DNA of 64,000 nt from Candidatus Electrothrix scaldis (GCA_033584155.1 CP138355.1:3295826-3359825), one strand, 5' to 3'. Counted from the first letter of the stretch, positions 1-8,772 are shown. The notes: generated by a model from the letters alone, not told the origin. Translations and numbers: made by a program.

Positions 1-1
1 T

Positions 2-577
2 ACGGGTTGCGGCTACCTCACGCCCCAGCTGAACCAGCTGGACGAGGTGATAGAACGCTGCATGTGGTTTATCAAGCGTTGTGACACGCTGGAAAAGGTC
101 AATATGGGAGGAGGCCTCGGTGTTCCTCATAATGCCTTTGACCAGCCCCTTGATCTCTCGCAATGGGCCGCTGTCCTGAAAAAACACTTCAGCGAAACAG
201 GACTGCATCTGGAGGTTGAGCCGGGAGAATACCTGCTCAAGGATGCGGGCATTCTGCTGCTGGAGAAAACAATGGTCGAGAAAAAGAAAGACATAGTCTT
301 TCTTGGGCTTGATGCGGGCTTTAACCTGGCACCGGAGCCAGCCTATTATCAACTACCCTTACAACCGGTCCCTCTGGAGCTGCGTGATGAGGTGTTTTCT
401 CCTATGCGGGTTGTCGGTAATATCAACGAGGCCATTGATGTCTGGTATGATCAATCCTGGATGCCCGATATGGATGGACAGGAATATCTGGCCCTGATCA
501 ATGCCGGGGCATATTCTTCTTCTATGGCCTCGAATCATTGTATGCGGGGACAATTCAAGGAGTTTCTGCTGCCGTAG
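2..577 (+). CDS. PLP-dependent decarboxylase, LysA-like (C-terminal part)
   Basis: The open frame runs in from the left edge, so the true start lies outside the window; the internal GTG at 47 is not a real start. The visible part carries features of fold-type III group IV decarboxylases (diaminopimelate or carboxynorspermidine decarboxylase): a glycine loop VNMGGGLGVP that binds the PLP phosphate, the motif EPGEYL followed by AG, and a C-terminal AGAYSSSMASNHCMRG block equivalent to the conserved AGAY region near the active site. The family decarboxylates an amino acid, most often meso-diaminopimelate to lysine. The exact substrate cannot be told from this fragment. A region without genes of almost 700 bases follows. 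Confidence 0.8.
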   Translation, partial: TGCGYLTPQLNQLDEVIERCMWFIKRCDTLEKVNMGGGLGVPHNAFDQPLDLSQWAAVLKKHFSETGLHLEVEPGEYLLKDAGILLLEKTMVEKKKDIVFLGLDAGFNLAPEPAYYQLPLQPVPLELRDEVFSPMRVVGNINEAIDVWYDQSWMPDMDGQEYLALINAGAYSSSMASNHCMRGQFKEFLLP

Positions 578-729
578 TTTTTCTTTTTCCCGGTAGCTCC
601 TCCGACCGGAGACAGCTTTTCTGCTGCGCTAACTGCTCTTGCCGAGCATTCCGGTTGCACTTTTTGCCTTGCTGATGTTTTATTGCCTGTTGGAACGGTG
701 ATGGGATGAATCAGCAACGTTTCTTTTTG

Positions 730-754
730 AGCACAGGAGTTCTTCTCCTGTGCT
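730..754. other. strong stem-loop in intergenic region
   Basis: A perfect 10-bp stem (AGCACAGGAG / CTCCTGTGCT) closes a 5-base loop. It lies about 150 bases after the decarboxylase stop. No clean U-tract follows on either strand, so a terminator role is only possible. Confidence 0.4.
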
Positions 755-837
755 TATATCTACCCTTTGCACAAAAATACGCTGTACGTTTCTTGTTCAC
801 TGCGCCTGATTTTGCATTACAGCAGGCACGAAGGAAA

Positions 838-1262
838 AATCGAGCTATCCTCTTTTAATATCGAGCGTTCCATTTAAAGAGCGGAGACGTGCGAGTAGAG
901 AATTGCCTGGTGCGTTAAGAAAAAGAAGAGGTGCTTTTTTAAAACCCCGTCATCCTTTTTCTTTAAGTGTCGCTCCTTTCTTAAAACGGACAACTGCGAG
1001 ATGAACAAGTGGGGGTTCTATAGGAAAAGTAACCTCTCCTTTTTTAAAAAGTGGTCGTCCGTTTTCTTCTCGCAGCTCTTGATTTTTAAAATGGAAGAGC
1101 ACGAAGAGAGACGTGAGCTGGTGTTTTTTTAGACTGACGGTCTGTTTTTACGAAATGAGAGCTACAAAGAAAAACAGAGACTGAACGTTGAATGAAGCAA
1201 GGGCTAATTTTATTGTCAGGATAGGAAAAAAATAATCTCGCAATGGTAAAATTGACAGGAAA
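838..1262 (+). ncRNA. putative structured leader RNA of the RT-nuclease operon
   Basis: This is the long gene-free stretch before the reverse transcriptase. It is AT-rich, with runs of T and A unlike the flanking genes, and contains no convincing ORF. It holds complementary segments: AAAACGGAC at about 983 with GTCCGTTTT at about 1055, CTGCGAG at 994 with CTCGCAG at 1068, and GTCTGTTTTT at 1139 with an AAAAAC-AG-AGAC segment at 1170. The first two pairs cross rather than nest, as in a pseudoknot or two alternative folds. Several defence reverse transcriptases (for example DRT2, DRT3, DRT9) and retrons use a non-coding RNA encoded just upstream; equating this leader with such an RNA is inference. 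The exact ends are unknown. Confidence 0.4.
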
Positions 1263-1267
1263 GTTTT

Positions 1268-2869
1268 ATGAATATGCATGATGCTATTAAAGCGGCTGTT
1301 AAAAATATTGCCTCACACGGTGATACCGACATCTTTCCGTTTCCGTTCGAGTGCCATCTTTTCCACGATAGCCCTCAAAAATGTGTGGAACTTATCGAAA
1401 AGATACATTCGGAATTCGATGATTATATGGCATCCTACGGCCCGGATATTATTGAGACCCTCAGTCAAGTTGGATACACAGGATTTCGCTGGGCAGCCCA
1501 GATTGAACCATTCTGGAATGCATACTACCTTGCCTGTGTGATCAAACTCGCAGATGCAATTGAGGCTGTCAGATTGCCGGAAAATGTGCAGAGCATATTT
1601 TCGTATCGATTTTCTTGGCAGGAAGACACAGGGAAGCTCTTCAAAGACTCAACGTGGAGAGATTATAAAAACAGATGTATAGCTCTTTCCCACGCGCATC
1701 CTTTCGTGATCGTAACTGATATCGCTGATTTTTATCCACGAATTTATCATCATCGGATAGAAAATGCCCTCAAGCGATTAGAATCAGCTGGCGACCTGCC
1801 TGGACGAATCATGAAAATGCTCTCTGCTTTTTCACAAATTCATGTTTCATACGGCCTGCCTATCGGTGGGCCTGCCTCTCGTATTTTGGCGGAATTGGCA
1901 CTGATAAACGTAGACCGATATCTCAAAACTAAACAAACTGTATTTTGTAGATACGCTGACGATTTTTGTATATTTTGCTCTGATCGTTCTTCGGCCTATA
2001 AAAAACTGGTCTTCCTATCAGAACAACTTTTCAATGAAGGGTTGGTACTAAATAAGAAAAAAACACGTATTCTTACTGCGGAGGAATATCAGGAAACATC
2101 AAAAGCATTCATGCCTACGGATCAAAGTGAAGATGGAAACGACGAACATAAACTCCTTAATATTTCTCTTCGATATGATCCTTATTCTCCGACTGCGGAG
2201 GAAGACTATGACGCCCTTAAGGAAGCAGTAGGTGATATTGATATTATTGGAATTTTAGGAAGGGAAGTAGCAAAGACGGCTATTGATCCAACGGTTTCCA
2301 AGCAGGCGATTAATGCAATTAAAGCATTGGCACCACCGCTTCAGGGTGCTGCAATCCGAACAATATTAGACACAAGAAACCTCCAAGTACTTTCTCCTGT
2401 ATTCGTTACAATCTTACGCTTAGTTCGTGCCATTTATGCCTCTCTTGCTGAAGAAGATAAAGACTTCATTGACGAGACATTGATGGAGTTATATCAGCAG
2501 GGATCGCCATTGTTAAGTGTTGATCTAAACCTAAGCTATTATATTCAGGTGATTGGGCAACGAAAAAGTACCATCAAAGAGGAACTGCTCGTGCGACTCT
2601 TTGATACTCACTCAAATCCTCTTATTAGAAGATTAATTCTACTGATTCTCGCAGACTGGGAATGTCACTACTGGCTTTCCGATTTAAAACGTCAATATTC
2701 CAGCCTTTCCGTATGGGAAAAAAGAGCCTTTATTTTGGCATCATATGTTCTAGGTGATGAAGGTAAGCATTGGCGAAACCATGCGAAAAAAAACTGGTCT
2801 CCCATGGACAGCCTTGTTCGTGAGTGGTTCAGTGTACGCTATCAAACCAACAGGAATATGCCTATATGA
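1268..2869 (+). CDS. reverse transcriptase, defence-associated (UG/DRT-like)
   Basis: RNA-directed DNA polymerase of 533 residues. The N-terminal part contains a DTDIFPFPFE block. Palm motifs follow: motif A DIADFYPRI near residue 150, motif B GLPIGGPASR near 200, the catalytic YADD at about 229-232, and a motif D-like LNKKKTRIL. Residues from about 300 to the end form a separate, apparently helical domain, as in many unknown-group (UG) reverse transcriptases that act in phage defence. No maturase or retron-specific features are seen. An AGGA ribosome site precedes the ATG at 1268. The stop overlaps the ATG of the nuclease gene (ATGA), so the two are probably translated together. I cannot assign it to a numbered DRT type. 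The long structured leader suggests a dedicated RNA template or cofactor. Confidence 0.85.
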   Translation: MNMHDAIKAAVKNIASHGDTDIFPFPFECHLFHDSPQKCVELIEKIHSEFDDYMASYGPDIIETLSQVGYTGFRWAAQIEPFWNAYYLACVIKLADAIEAVRLPENVQSIFSYRFSWQEDTGKLFKDSTWRDYKNRCIALSHAHPFVIVTDIADFYPRIYHHRIENALKRLESAGDLPGRIMKMLSAFSQIHVSYGLPIGGPASRILAELALINVDRYLKTKQTVFCRYADDFCIFCSDRSSAYKKLVFLSEQLFNEGLVLNKKKTRILTAEEYQETSKAFMPTDQSEDGNDEHKLLNISLRYDPYSPTAEEDYDALKEAVGDIDIIGILGREVAKTAIDPTVSKQAINAIKALAPPLQGAAIRTILDTRNLQVLSPVFVTILRLVRAIYASLAEEDKDFIDETLMELYQQGSPLLSVDLNLSYYIQVIGQRKSTIKEELLVRLFDTHSNPLIRRLILLILADWECHYWLSDLKRQYSSLSVWEKRAFILASYVLGDEGKHWRNHAKKNWSPMDSLVREWFSVRYQTNRNMPI

Positions 2870-3630
2870 TTACTGAACTGCAATTTGCCTCCTCGTTTCC
2901 CGACTTTTGGCAGGAACTTCTTCCTCTTCTTACACCATCATGTGTGCATCTCCTGAATGTTGGCTACGAGAACCCCTTACGAAATGAGCACGGTATAAAA
3001 ATTGGTGCTGTAGAAACAAACGAAGAAACTCGTGATGCTGCTGTTATTTCTGAATTTGCTTACCATCTCGCAAAAGAGGCGTTTCAGCGGGCTTTATCAA
3101 TAAATGATGCGTTCAACGATGATACTGTCAGGGGGGCCGCTGAAGAATTAGCCTTTAACCTCATAAACAAATATGAAGGAAGAAGCGTTCATCCCGATCT
3201 AAACTTGAATGATGGCGAATTAGATGAAGGTTTGGAGCTGGCGAATCGGTATGAAGCACTTGCACATCTGTATGGCGGATCGGAAAAATGTTCGTTTCAA
3301 GTACCAATCAAAGGTTGCGGATTTATTCACGCCTGCCATGCAGATATGGTGATTGGTGAAGACACTCTAGTTGAAGTCAAAACCGTCAAACGTACACTAT
3401 CAGGTAAAGATATCCGCCAACTAGTTGTATATTTGGCATTAAGTAGTGCTACAAATCCTTACTTATGGAAGCATGTTATTTTTTTTAATCCACGCCGTTC
3501 TGTGTTTCACAGCTTTCGAGTGAGTGAATTGATAGAACTTATGTCAGGTGGGAAATCCGTTGTAGACGTATACCAAGAACTATTAGAATTTACCTGTTCT
3601 TCGGATGTTCAGCTTGATAGTACTTTTTAA
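2866..3630 (+). CDS. PD-(D/E)XK nuclease-like protein partnered with the RT
   Basis: Protein of 254 residues. The start is set by the ATGA overlap with the RT stop and an AGGA site ten bases upstream; a frame continues further upstream, but only inside the RT gene. Residues 160-172 read D-x9-E-V-K (Asp160, Glu170, Lys172) in a hydrophobic setting, the usual form of the PD-(D/E)XK metal-binding core. This is followed by KDIRQLVVYLALSS, a helix with the conserved Gln seen in many such folds. No helicase or membrane segment is present. The likely role is the effector or DNA/RNA-processing partner of the reverse transcriptase; this is inferred from the coupling. Exact family unknown. Confidence 0.7.
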   Translation: MITELQFASSFPDFWQELLPLLTPSCVHLLNVGYENPLRNEHGIKIGAVETNEETRDAAVISEFAYHLAKEAFQRALSINDAFNDDTVRGAAEELAFNLINKYEGRSVHPDLNLNDGELDEGLELANRYEALAHLYGGSEKCSFQVPIKGCGFIHACHADMVIGEDTLVEVKTVKRTLSGKDIRQLVVYLALSSATNPYLWKHVIFFNPRRSVFHSFRVSELIELMSGGKSVVDVYQELLEFTCSSDVQLDSTF

Positions 3631-3670
3631 GAAGTCTTCGATCAGTTCATTCCTGTTCGAGTGAAGGGAT

Positions 3671-4432
3671 ATGAATGTTACGGAAAAAACATACCTTGCC
3701 GCTTATTCACAAACCATAGGCACCCAGATTGACAACCTGTTCACCCGCTTTGACTTTTCAGAGGATAACGGAAGATTCGATTACCTGACCAAGGCCTCCG
3801 CTGTCTACTCCTCAAACATAGAGGGCAACAGCGTCGATCTGAATTCGTACATGAATTATGAGCTGAGCCGGACAAACTCCAAACCCGGAAAAGAGATCGA
3901 AGAAATAGAAAACCTTATTGCCGCTTATGGCTTTGCCCAACAAAACAGGTTAACCGAGGAAAACCTGCTCCACTGCCACAAGATGTTTTCTGAAACCTTC
4001 CTGATCAAGAGCAAAAGAGGCGCGTACCGAATTGAACCCGTCGGTGTGTTCGGCAAAACCGGCATGGCCTATTTGGCCGTGGAACCTGAATTGGTCGGCA
4101 AAGAGATGGAAACCTTTTTCAAGGGCATTGCAGAGCTTCTCAACGCGCCTCTGACCACAGAAGAGGTCTTTTACTTTGCCGCCCTGCTCCACCTACGCTT
4201 TGCCCATATTCATCCCTTCAGAGACGGCAACGGACGAGCGGCACGGCTGCTGGAAAAATGGTTTCTGGCGGAAAAGCTCGGTGAACACCTCTGGAAGATC
4301 CCATCAGAGCAGTACTATAAAGAGCATCAGCCGGAATACTATGCGACTATACACCTGGGAGTCAATTTCTACGAACTTGACTATGACAAGTGCATCGACT
4401 TCCTGGTGATGCTTCCGAAATGTTTGATGTAA
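3671..4432 (+). CDS. Fic family AMP-transferase
   Basis: Protein of 253 residues with the full Fic motif HPFRDGNGRAAR starting at His181. Fic proteins usually transfer AMP from ATP to a hydroxyl side chain of a target protein. An inhibitory-helix motif S-x3-E-G-N is present near the N-terminus (Glu51 in SSNIEGNS), so this is a self-inhibited enzyme with the inhibitor in the same chain (class II). No extra winged-helix or antitoxin gene is seen next to it. It starts 40 bases after the RT-nuclease pair on the same strand, so it may be co-transcribed with it, but the spacing does not require a functional link. An AAGGGAT site precedes the ATG. Confidence 0.9.
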   Translation: MNVTEKTYLAAYSQTIGTQIDNLFTRFDFSEDNGRFDYLTKASAVYSSNIEGNSVDLNSYMNYELSRTNSKPGKEIEEIENLIAAYGFAQQNRLTEENLLHCHKMFSETFLIKSKRGAYRIEPVGVFGKTGMAYLAVEPELVGKEMETFFKGIAELLNAPLTTEEVFYFAALLHLRFAHIHPFRDGNGRAARLLEKWFLAEKLGEHLWKIPSEQYYKEHQPEYYATIHLGVNFYELDYDKCIDFLVMLPKCLM

Positions 4433-4479
4433 CAAACAAGCTGGCACAAAAGCAAAACACCCAATCCTAAAAACATACC

Positions 4480-5355
4480 GTGCATTACCAAGGCAATATC
4501 ATCCGCCCCCCTAGTGAGGCAAACTCCATCATTCTCCAGGTCACGGTAGGCTGCTCGCATAATCGCTGCACCTTCTGCGGGGCCTATCGCGATCCTGAGC
4601 AGAAATTCCATATCAAGGATGACAGCATCATTGCTGAAGACATCGCCTTTGCTGCCCGATACTGTCGGCGACAGAAGACAGTCTTTCTTGCTGATGGAGA
4701 TGCCCTGATCATCCCGCACAAGAAGTTACTCACCCTCTGCCAAAAAATACGGGCTGAATTGCCCTGGGTGCGCCGCATCAGCCTTTATGCCAATTGCCGG
4801 GATATTCTTAAGAGAAGCGCCCAGGAACTTGCTGAGCTGAAACAAGCTGGGGTGGGCCGTATCTACATGGGTCTGGAAAGCGGCCATGAGCTGACTTTGT
4901 CGGCTATCAAAAAGGGATCAACAGCTCGTGAGATGATTGAGGCAGGCCTGAGGGTGCGGGAGGCAGGAATTTTTCTTTCGGTCACCTGCCTGCTCGGTAT
5001 AGCCGGGCGCCAATATTCCCGGCAACACGCTGAAGACACAGCTGCTGTCCTGAACCAAATGCAACCGAGCCAGATTGCAGTGCTTACCCTGATGCTTTTG
5101 AAAAATACAGAGTTGGGGCAAGCAGCAATAAACGGTTCTTTCCAGCTGCCTGACCAGGAAGGCTTATTCCGGGAGCTCCGCACCCTGCTTGCAGGTCTGG
5201 ATGATTTTCGTTGCCAATTCCAGGCCAATCACGCTTCCAACTATTTCACCCTGGATGGCCGCCTGCCTAAGGACCGGGAGGCCTTTCTTGCCATTATTGA
5301 CCAGGCTCTCTCCGGGGTTATGACCTTGAAATCGGAAGAGTTGCGGGGATTGTAG
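4480..5355 (+). CDS. radical SAM protein
   Basis: Protein of 291 residues. The N-terminus, with IIRPPSEANSIILQVT followed by C-S-H-N-R-C-T-F-C, is the cluster-binding C-x4-C-x2-C form of a widespread radical SAM family with an Elp3-like barrel. The later segment IYMGLESGHE is the SAM-binding region. No C-terminal second-cluster cysteines are seen. The start is GTG at 4480 without a clear ribosome site, chosen because the family begins just before this block. The substrate is unknown. It lies upstream of rlmN, another radical SAM enzyme, but a repeat element separates them. Confidence 0.8.
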   Translation: MHYQGNIIRPPSEANSIILQVTVGCSHNRCTFCGAYRDPEQKFHIKDDSIIAEDIAFAARYCRRQKTVFLADGDALIIPHKKLLTLCQKIRAELPWVRRISLYANCRDILKRSAQELAELKQAGVGRIYMGLESGHELTLSAIKKGSTAREMIEAGLRVREAGIFLSVTCLLGIAGRQYSRQHAEDTAAVLNQMQPSQIAVLTLMLLKNTELGQAAINGSFQLPDQEGLFRELRTLLAGLDDFRCQFQANHASNYFTLDGRLPKDREAFLAIIDQALSGVMTLKSEELRGL

Positions 5356-5430
5356 GGGCGTTTCGCGAACCGCCCTCCGAAACGATAATTATTACCGGGT
5401 AGGGACAGATCCCTGTGCCTGCCCGGTAAT
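5354..5430. repeat. GTAGGGG-type palindromic repeat
   Basis: Short intergenic block of palindromes. It begins with GTAGGGGCGTTTCGC and contains an imperfect stem TTACCGGGTAGG / CCTGCCCGGTAA around 5393-5429. Similar GTAGGGGC...GCCCCTAC units occur at 32857 and 33205. Confidence 0.5.
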
Positions 5431-5461
5431 GCCAACGACTATTTTTTTGTACTAACATATT

Positions 5462-6538
5462 ATGACATCTGAACAAAGCAAGACCGACCTGAAAAACCTG
5501 ACCCAAGACGAACTGGTGGAGTACGTGGAATCCCTGGGTCAGCCCGGCTTTCGCGGTCGCCAGATCCTGGCCTGGATCTATAAACCCGGCATCAGCGATT
5601 TTGAAGAGATGACCGATCTGGCCAAGAAATTCCGTGCGGTGCTGGCAGAAAATGCCCGCATGAGCCGCTTTGTTGATCCAATCACCGAGATTTCTCAGGA
5701 CGGGGCCGTAAAATTTGCTTTTCGCCTGGATGATGGCCTGATGATTGAATCAGTCCTGATCCCGGAGGAAGATCGTAACACCCTCTGTGTTTCCTCCCAG
5801 GCAGGTTGTGCTATGGGCTGCCGTTTTTGCGTCACTGGCAGCATGGGCTTTCAGCGCAATCTGACCCGGGCAGAAATCATTAATCAGGTCTGTGCGGTGC
5901 GGGATTGGTTGTTGGCAAATGAGGAACACTGCCCGACAACGGAATTGACCAATATTGTCTTCATGGGCATGGGTGAGCCATTGGCCAATATGGATAATCT
6001 GTTGGCAAGTATCTCCCTGTTGACAGAACAACGCGGCCTGGACTTTTCCACTCGCCGAATCACGATATCCACCTGCGGGCTTGTACCCCAGATCCTGGAA
6101 TTGGGAGGAAAAAGTAACGTCAATCTGGCGGTTTCTCTCCATGCCACCGATAATGCGACCCGAGACCGTCTCATGCCGGTGAATAAACGCTGGCCCATTG
6201 AAGAACTCCTCAAGGCCTGTAAAGAGTATCCCGGCAAAAAACGGCAGCGCATCATGTTCGAATACACCCTCTTTGCAGGAATCAACGATTCTGACGAGGA
6301 CGCACACCGGCTGGCAAAATTGCTCAAGCACATTCCCTGCAAGATCAATCTGCTTTCGGTCAATAAGGGAGAAAATGAGGAATTCGTTAGCCCCGGAAGA
6401 GAGCGGGTCCTGAAATTTCAGGAAATTCTCAGGCAAAAGAATTACACCGTCTTTATCCGCCAGAGCAGGGGCGCGGATATCTCAGCTGCCTGCGGCCAGC
6501 TGGCCGGAAAAATGGCAGATAAGGGTAACCAAGGATAA
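5462..6538 (+). CDS. rlmN: 23S rRNA (adenine2503-C2)/tRNA methyltransferase RlmN
   Basis: Protein of 358 residues that methylates carbon 2 of A2503 in 23S rRNA (and A37 of some tRNAs) by a ping-pong radical SAM mechanism. The cluster motif C-x3-C-x2-C is seen as CAMGCRFC near residue 115. It is preceded by TLCVSSQAG and followed by GSMGFQRNL, both typical of RlmN. The second methyl-carrying cysteine is in GADISAACGQLAGK near the C-terminus. The family-typical GMGEPLAN segment is present. Length and motif order are normal. A dispersed repeat lies just after the stop. Confidence 0.97.
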   Translation: MTSEQSKTDLKNLTQDELVEYVESLGQPGFRGRQILAWIYKPGISDFEEMTDLAKKFRAVLAENARMSRFVDPITEISQDGAVKFAFRLDDGLMIESVLIPEEDRNTLCVSSQAGCAMGCRFCVTGSMGFQRNLTRAEIINQVCAVRDWLLANEEHCPTTELTNIVFMGMGEPLANMDNLLASISLLTEQRGLDFSTRRITISTCGLVPQILELGGKSNVNLAVSLHATDNATRDRLMPVNKRWPIEELLKACKEYPGKKRQRIMFEYTLFAGINDSDEDAHRLAKLLKHIPCKINLLSVNKGENEEFVSPGRERVLKFQEILRQKNYTVFIRQSRGADISAACGQLAGKMADKGNQG

Positions 6539-6553
6539 AAAAAAGAGTTTTCT

Positions 6554-6662
6554 GCCCCGGCCTTGAAAGACCGGGCTATTTTCGGCAGTCCCTTCGGTAC
6601 GATGTTTTCCCTCAGCCCCAGAGGGGCGACAAAAACTAGCCCACTGTTTTAACGGTGGGCAT
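6554..6662 (+). repeat. dispersed double-hairpin repeat, copy 1
   Basis: About 110 bases made of two hairpins: GCCCCGGCCTTGAAAGACC with a GGGCTATTTTCGG arm, then a middle GAGGGGCGAC, then GCCCACTGTTTTAACGGTGGGC. The same layout recurs at 32584 (inverted), 38103 and 55802. It starts 16 bases after the rlmN stop. Confidence 0.75.
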
Positions 6663-6720
6663 AGGAACTGGCAAATCTCAAGTCCTTCCGGTGCTGAGTA
6701 TAGGGGGAGGATCAAAATAT

Positions 6721-6746
6721 CCCACCGTGTAACGTGAACGGTGGGA
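6721..6746. terminator. hairpin between convergent genes
   Basis: CCCACCGT and ACGGTGGG form an 8-bp stem with a 9-base loop between rlmN and the convergent gene ending at 6763. There is no strong T-tract, so a transcription-end role is only suggested by position. Confidence 0.35.
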
Positions 6747-6762
6747 GGGCTTAGCCATAAGG

Positions 6763-7806
6763 CTAACGTTCCAGCTCTATCCCCTGATCCTGAAAGACCT
6801 GCAAACGGTCCATCACCTTGAGATTGTGCCGAAATTTTTTATGGAGTTTATTATCCTCAATAACCATCCAGGCACAATCGATGATCCCCTGGGCAGCCTC
6901 TTTCTCCGTGATCTCCTTTGCTATGCTGACAGTAGCATCATCCTCTATCTTGCAAAGATTATTATAGGGATCAAGGTAGGGGTATATTTCAGAGAAATCT
7001 ATAAATTTTAATTTCAAATCCATCAGGGGCTCAGCCTTGCCTTTTTTACTGCGTAGCGTTGCAGCAAAAACAGCAAGAAACTCATTCAGGGCATGATGCA
7101 GTTCAGAAGGCTTCTGCTCCTCAAAAGAATCCACTTCTTTTTCAGCCGCAGGCTCCTTCTCGGGAGACTTGTTTCCTTCCTCGTCATCCAGAGTCACTTC
7201 CTCCAGAGGAGAAAGCGGATCACTGGTGAAATATCCTAAGTTATAGGTCCCATTATTTTTCTGGAGCATCCCTAAAAGGGTATTATAATCTGAGTCCGAG
7301 GGGCTCAATCCCCCTGTGCCCCAGTAATAGGAACCACCGCGCCGCTGGCCTTCATGAAAAAACAGGACTGCGCAATACTCCTTACCCTCTACATTCACCT
7401 CGATGAATCCTGAAAATTCTTTTTGACTGAGTCGAAAAATAAGGTCTGGAAGAGTGACCTTGTCAGAAGAAAGGCACTGTTCCGCCCGCCTGAAGGCAGG
7501 CATCTGGCCCCAAAAAAAGATGGCGGTTGGATCAAGATAATAGATCGTAACCTGAAAATTCTTTTTCTGTAAGGGGATAAGGACATGCTGCAGTTGCTCT
7601 GATACTCGGGCATGCTCACCGCTATTCTGGGTCACTCCCCGGACAATATCGTATTCATCAAAATAGACCAGAAGCTCCTGGTCCGCTGCATTACAATATA
7701 GGCAACCAGAGCCTATCTCCCCCTGAAGATGTTGAATAAACTTTTCAATATCAAGATAATAACTATTAAGCCCTGTTAAAAAAGGTTTTTCTCTCGGTAG
7801 CAGCAT
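6763..7806 (-). CDS. conserved hypothetical protein
   Basis: Acidic protein of 347 residues with no signal peptide or membrane segment. Residues 1-115 include GCLYCNAADQELLVYFDE and read like a small sensory or regulatory alpha/beta domain. Residues about 130-200 (LPDLIFRLSQKEFSGFIEV, then an AVLFFHEGQRRGG strand) resemble the DUF4388/PATAN-type fold in which a strand-rich module reports 'gene product expressed' signals, but the match is only by eye. A low-complexity acidic linker follows (SPEKEPAAEKEVDSFEEQK), and a C-terminal domain ends in LQVFQDQGIELER. It lies downstream of the PhnD-like and HAMP genes on the same strand, 130 bases away. The function is unknown. Confidence 0.6.
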   Translation of the reverse strand: MLLPREKPFLTGLNSYYLDIEKFIQHLQGEIGSGCLYCNAADQELLVYFDEYDIVRGVTQNSGEHARVSEQLQHVLIPLQKKNFQVTIYYLDPTAIFFWGQMPAFRRAEQCLSSDKVTLPDLIFRLSQKEFSGFIEVNVEGKEYCAVLFFHEGQRRGGSYYWGTGGLSPSDSDYNTLLGMLQKNNGTYNLGYFTSDPLSPLEEVTLDDEEGNKSPEKEPAAEKEVDSFEEQKPSELHHALNEFLAVFAATLRSKKGKAEPLMDLKLKFIDFSEIYPYLDPYNNLCKIEDDATVSIAKEITEKEAAQGIIDCAWMVIEDNKLHKKFRHNLKVMDRLQVFQDQGIELER

Positions 7807-7939
7807 GTATCCGCCTTAATAATATCCTGTAACTTCCATCCCATCTCTCGGGGATGGGACAACGAGTCAAAGGTATACTTTCATACTCATATATTTTGTC
7901 CAGCACCGATCAGTACGAATACTGACCTCACCATTTTCT

Positions 7940-8752
7940 TTACTCTATAATATCCCGGATAATATCATAATCCGCATCTGTTGCGCTTTTAAAGGCAGAA
8001 ATCCTCAAGGCTTTGATGGCTGGATCATCCAGACTGAGACGCAACAGAGCCTCCTTGATATCATCCTTTTGCACCTGCGGCATGTTCCGGCTGACTGAGA
8101 TAACCCAGTTAGGAAGCGGAGCTGTCTCAGCTATGGCTGTCACAGAGCCTGGGGCAATATATTGATCTGCATCATGCAAGGAATTTTCACTGATAAAACC
8201 GGCATCAACATCACCAACACTTACAGAAATTATGACATTTTCCTCACGATGATCTGCGGCTTCACTGAGTTGACAGTCCCACTCAGCATCAATGCCTTTT
8301 TCTTTTAAGGTTAATTTCTGGGAGAGGAATCCTCCAGCCGAGCTCCGACTGACGATCATGATTTTCTTGCCTTTTAAATCCTCAATCCCGGAAATACCAG
8401 ATTCAGGTCGGCTGATAATAATCCCTTTAGACTGGGTCTCGTGGGGCGCTGTCACCACACTGGCTATGGCCTGGTGGACATTCGATATATTGACATAGAG
8501 AGAGGGGCTCTCATAGCCGATGACAATATTGCCGTGCAGGATTTCTGCAGTGTATCGATCAACATTTTCAGGAAGCAAGAGCTTGATATCATTCCCGGTC
8601 TCCTTACTCAGCCGACTAACGAGCGGGTTGAGCATAGCTGTTAATTGTTCTGCTGCAAGAAATGGCGGCGTGGAAAAAACATATTCCTCAGCAGAAGCTG
8701 TCGCTGAAAGACAGCATAGCAGGACAAGGAGGTTCAAGGCTCTTTTTTTCAT
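7940..8752 (-). CDS. PhnD-like periplasmic binding protein
   Basis: Protein of 270 residues with a signal peptide (MKKRALNLLVLLCCLSATASA) and the layout of phosphate/phosphonate-type substrate-binding proteins: an N-terminal YVFSTPPFLAAEQL, a central DLKGKKIMIVSRSSAGGFLSQ segment and a late SVGDVDAGFISENSL. Such proteins sit in the periplasm. No permease or ATPase gene is adjacent. Instead it begins 20 bases after the HAMP-domain membrane protein, which suggests a sensory rather than a transport role. The ligand is unknown. Confidence 0.75.
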   Translation of the reverse strand: MKKRALNLLVLLCCLSATASAEEYVFSTPPFLAAEQLTAMLNPLVSRLSKETGNDIKLLLPENVDRYTAEILHGNIVIGYESPSLYVNISNVHQAIASVVTAPHETQSKGIIISRPESGISGIEDLKGKKIMIVSRSSAGGFLSQKLTLKEKGIDAEWDCQLSEAADHREENVIISVSVGDVDAGFISENSLHDADQYIAPGSVTAIAETAPLPNWVISVSRNMPQVQKDDIKEALLRLSLDDPAIKALRISAFKSATDADYDIIRDIIE

Positions 8753-8772
8753 ACTTTGTTATACGGTATGAG

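Noticed and set aside
47-577. GTG at 47 as a true gene start
   Set aside because: The frame is open to the left edge and the protein family extends well before this point.
1268-2869. group II intron reverse transcriptase
   Set aside because: No maturase or HNH domain and no intron-like domain V hairpin seen downstream; the next gene overlaps directly.
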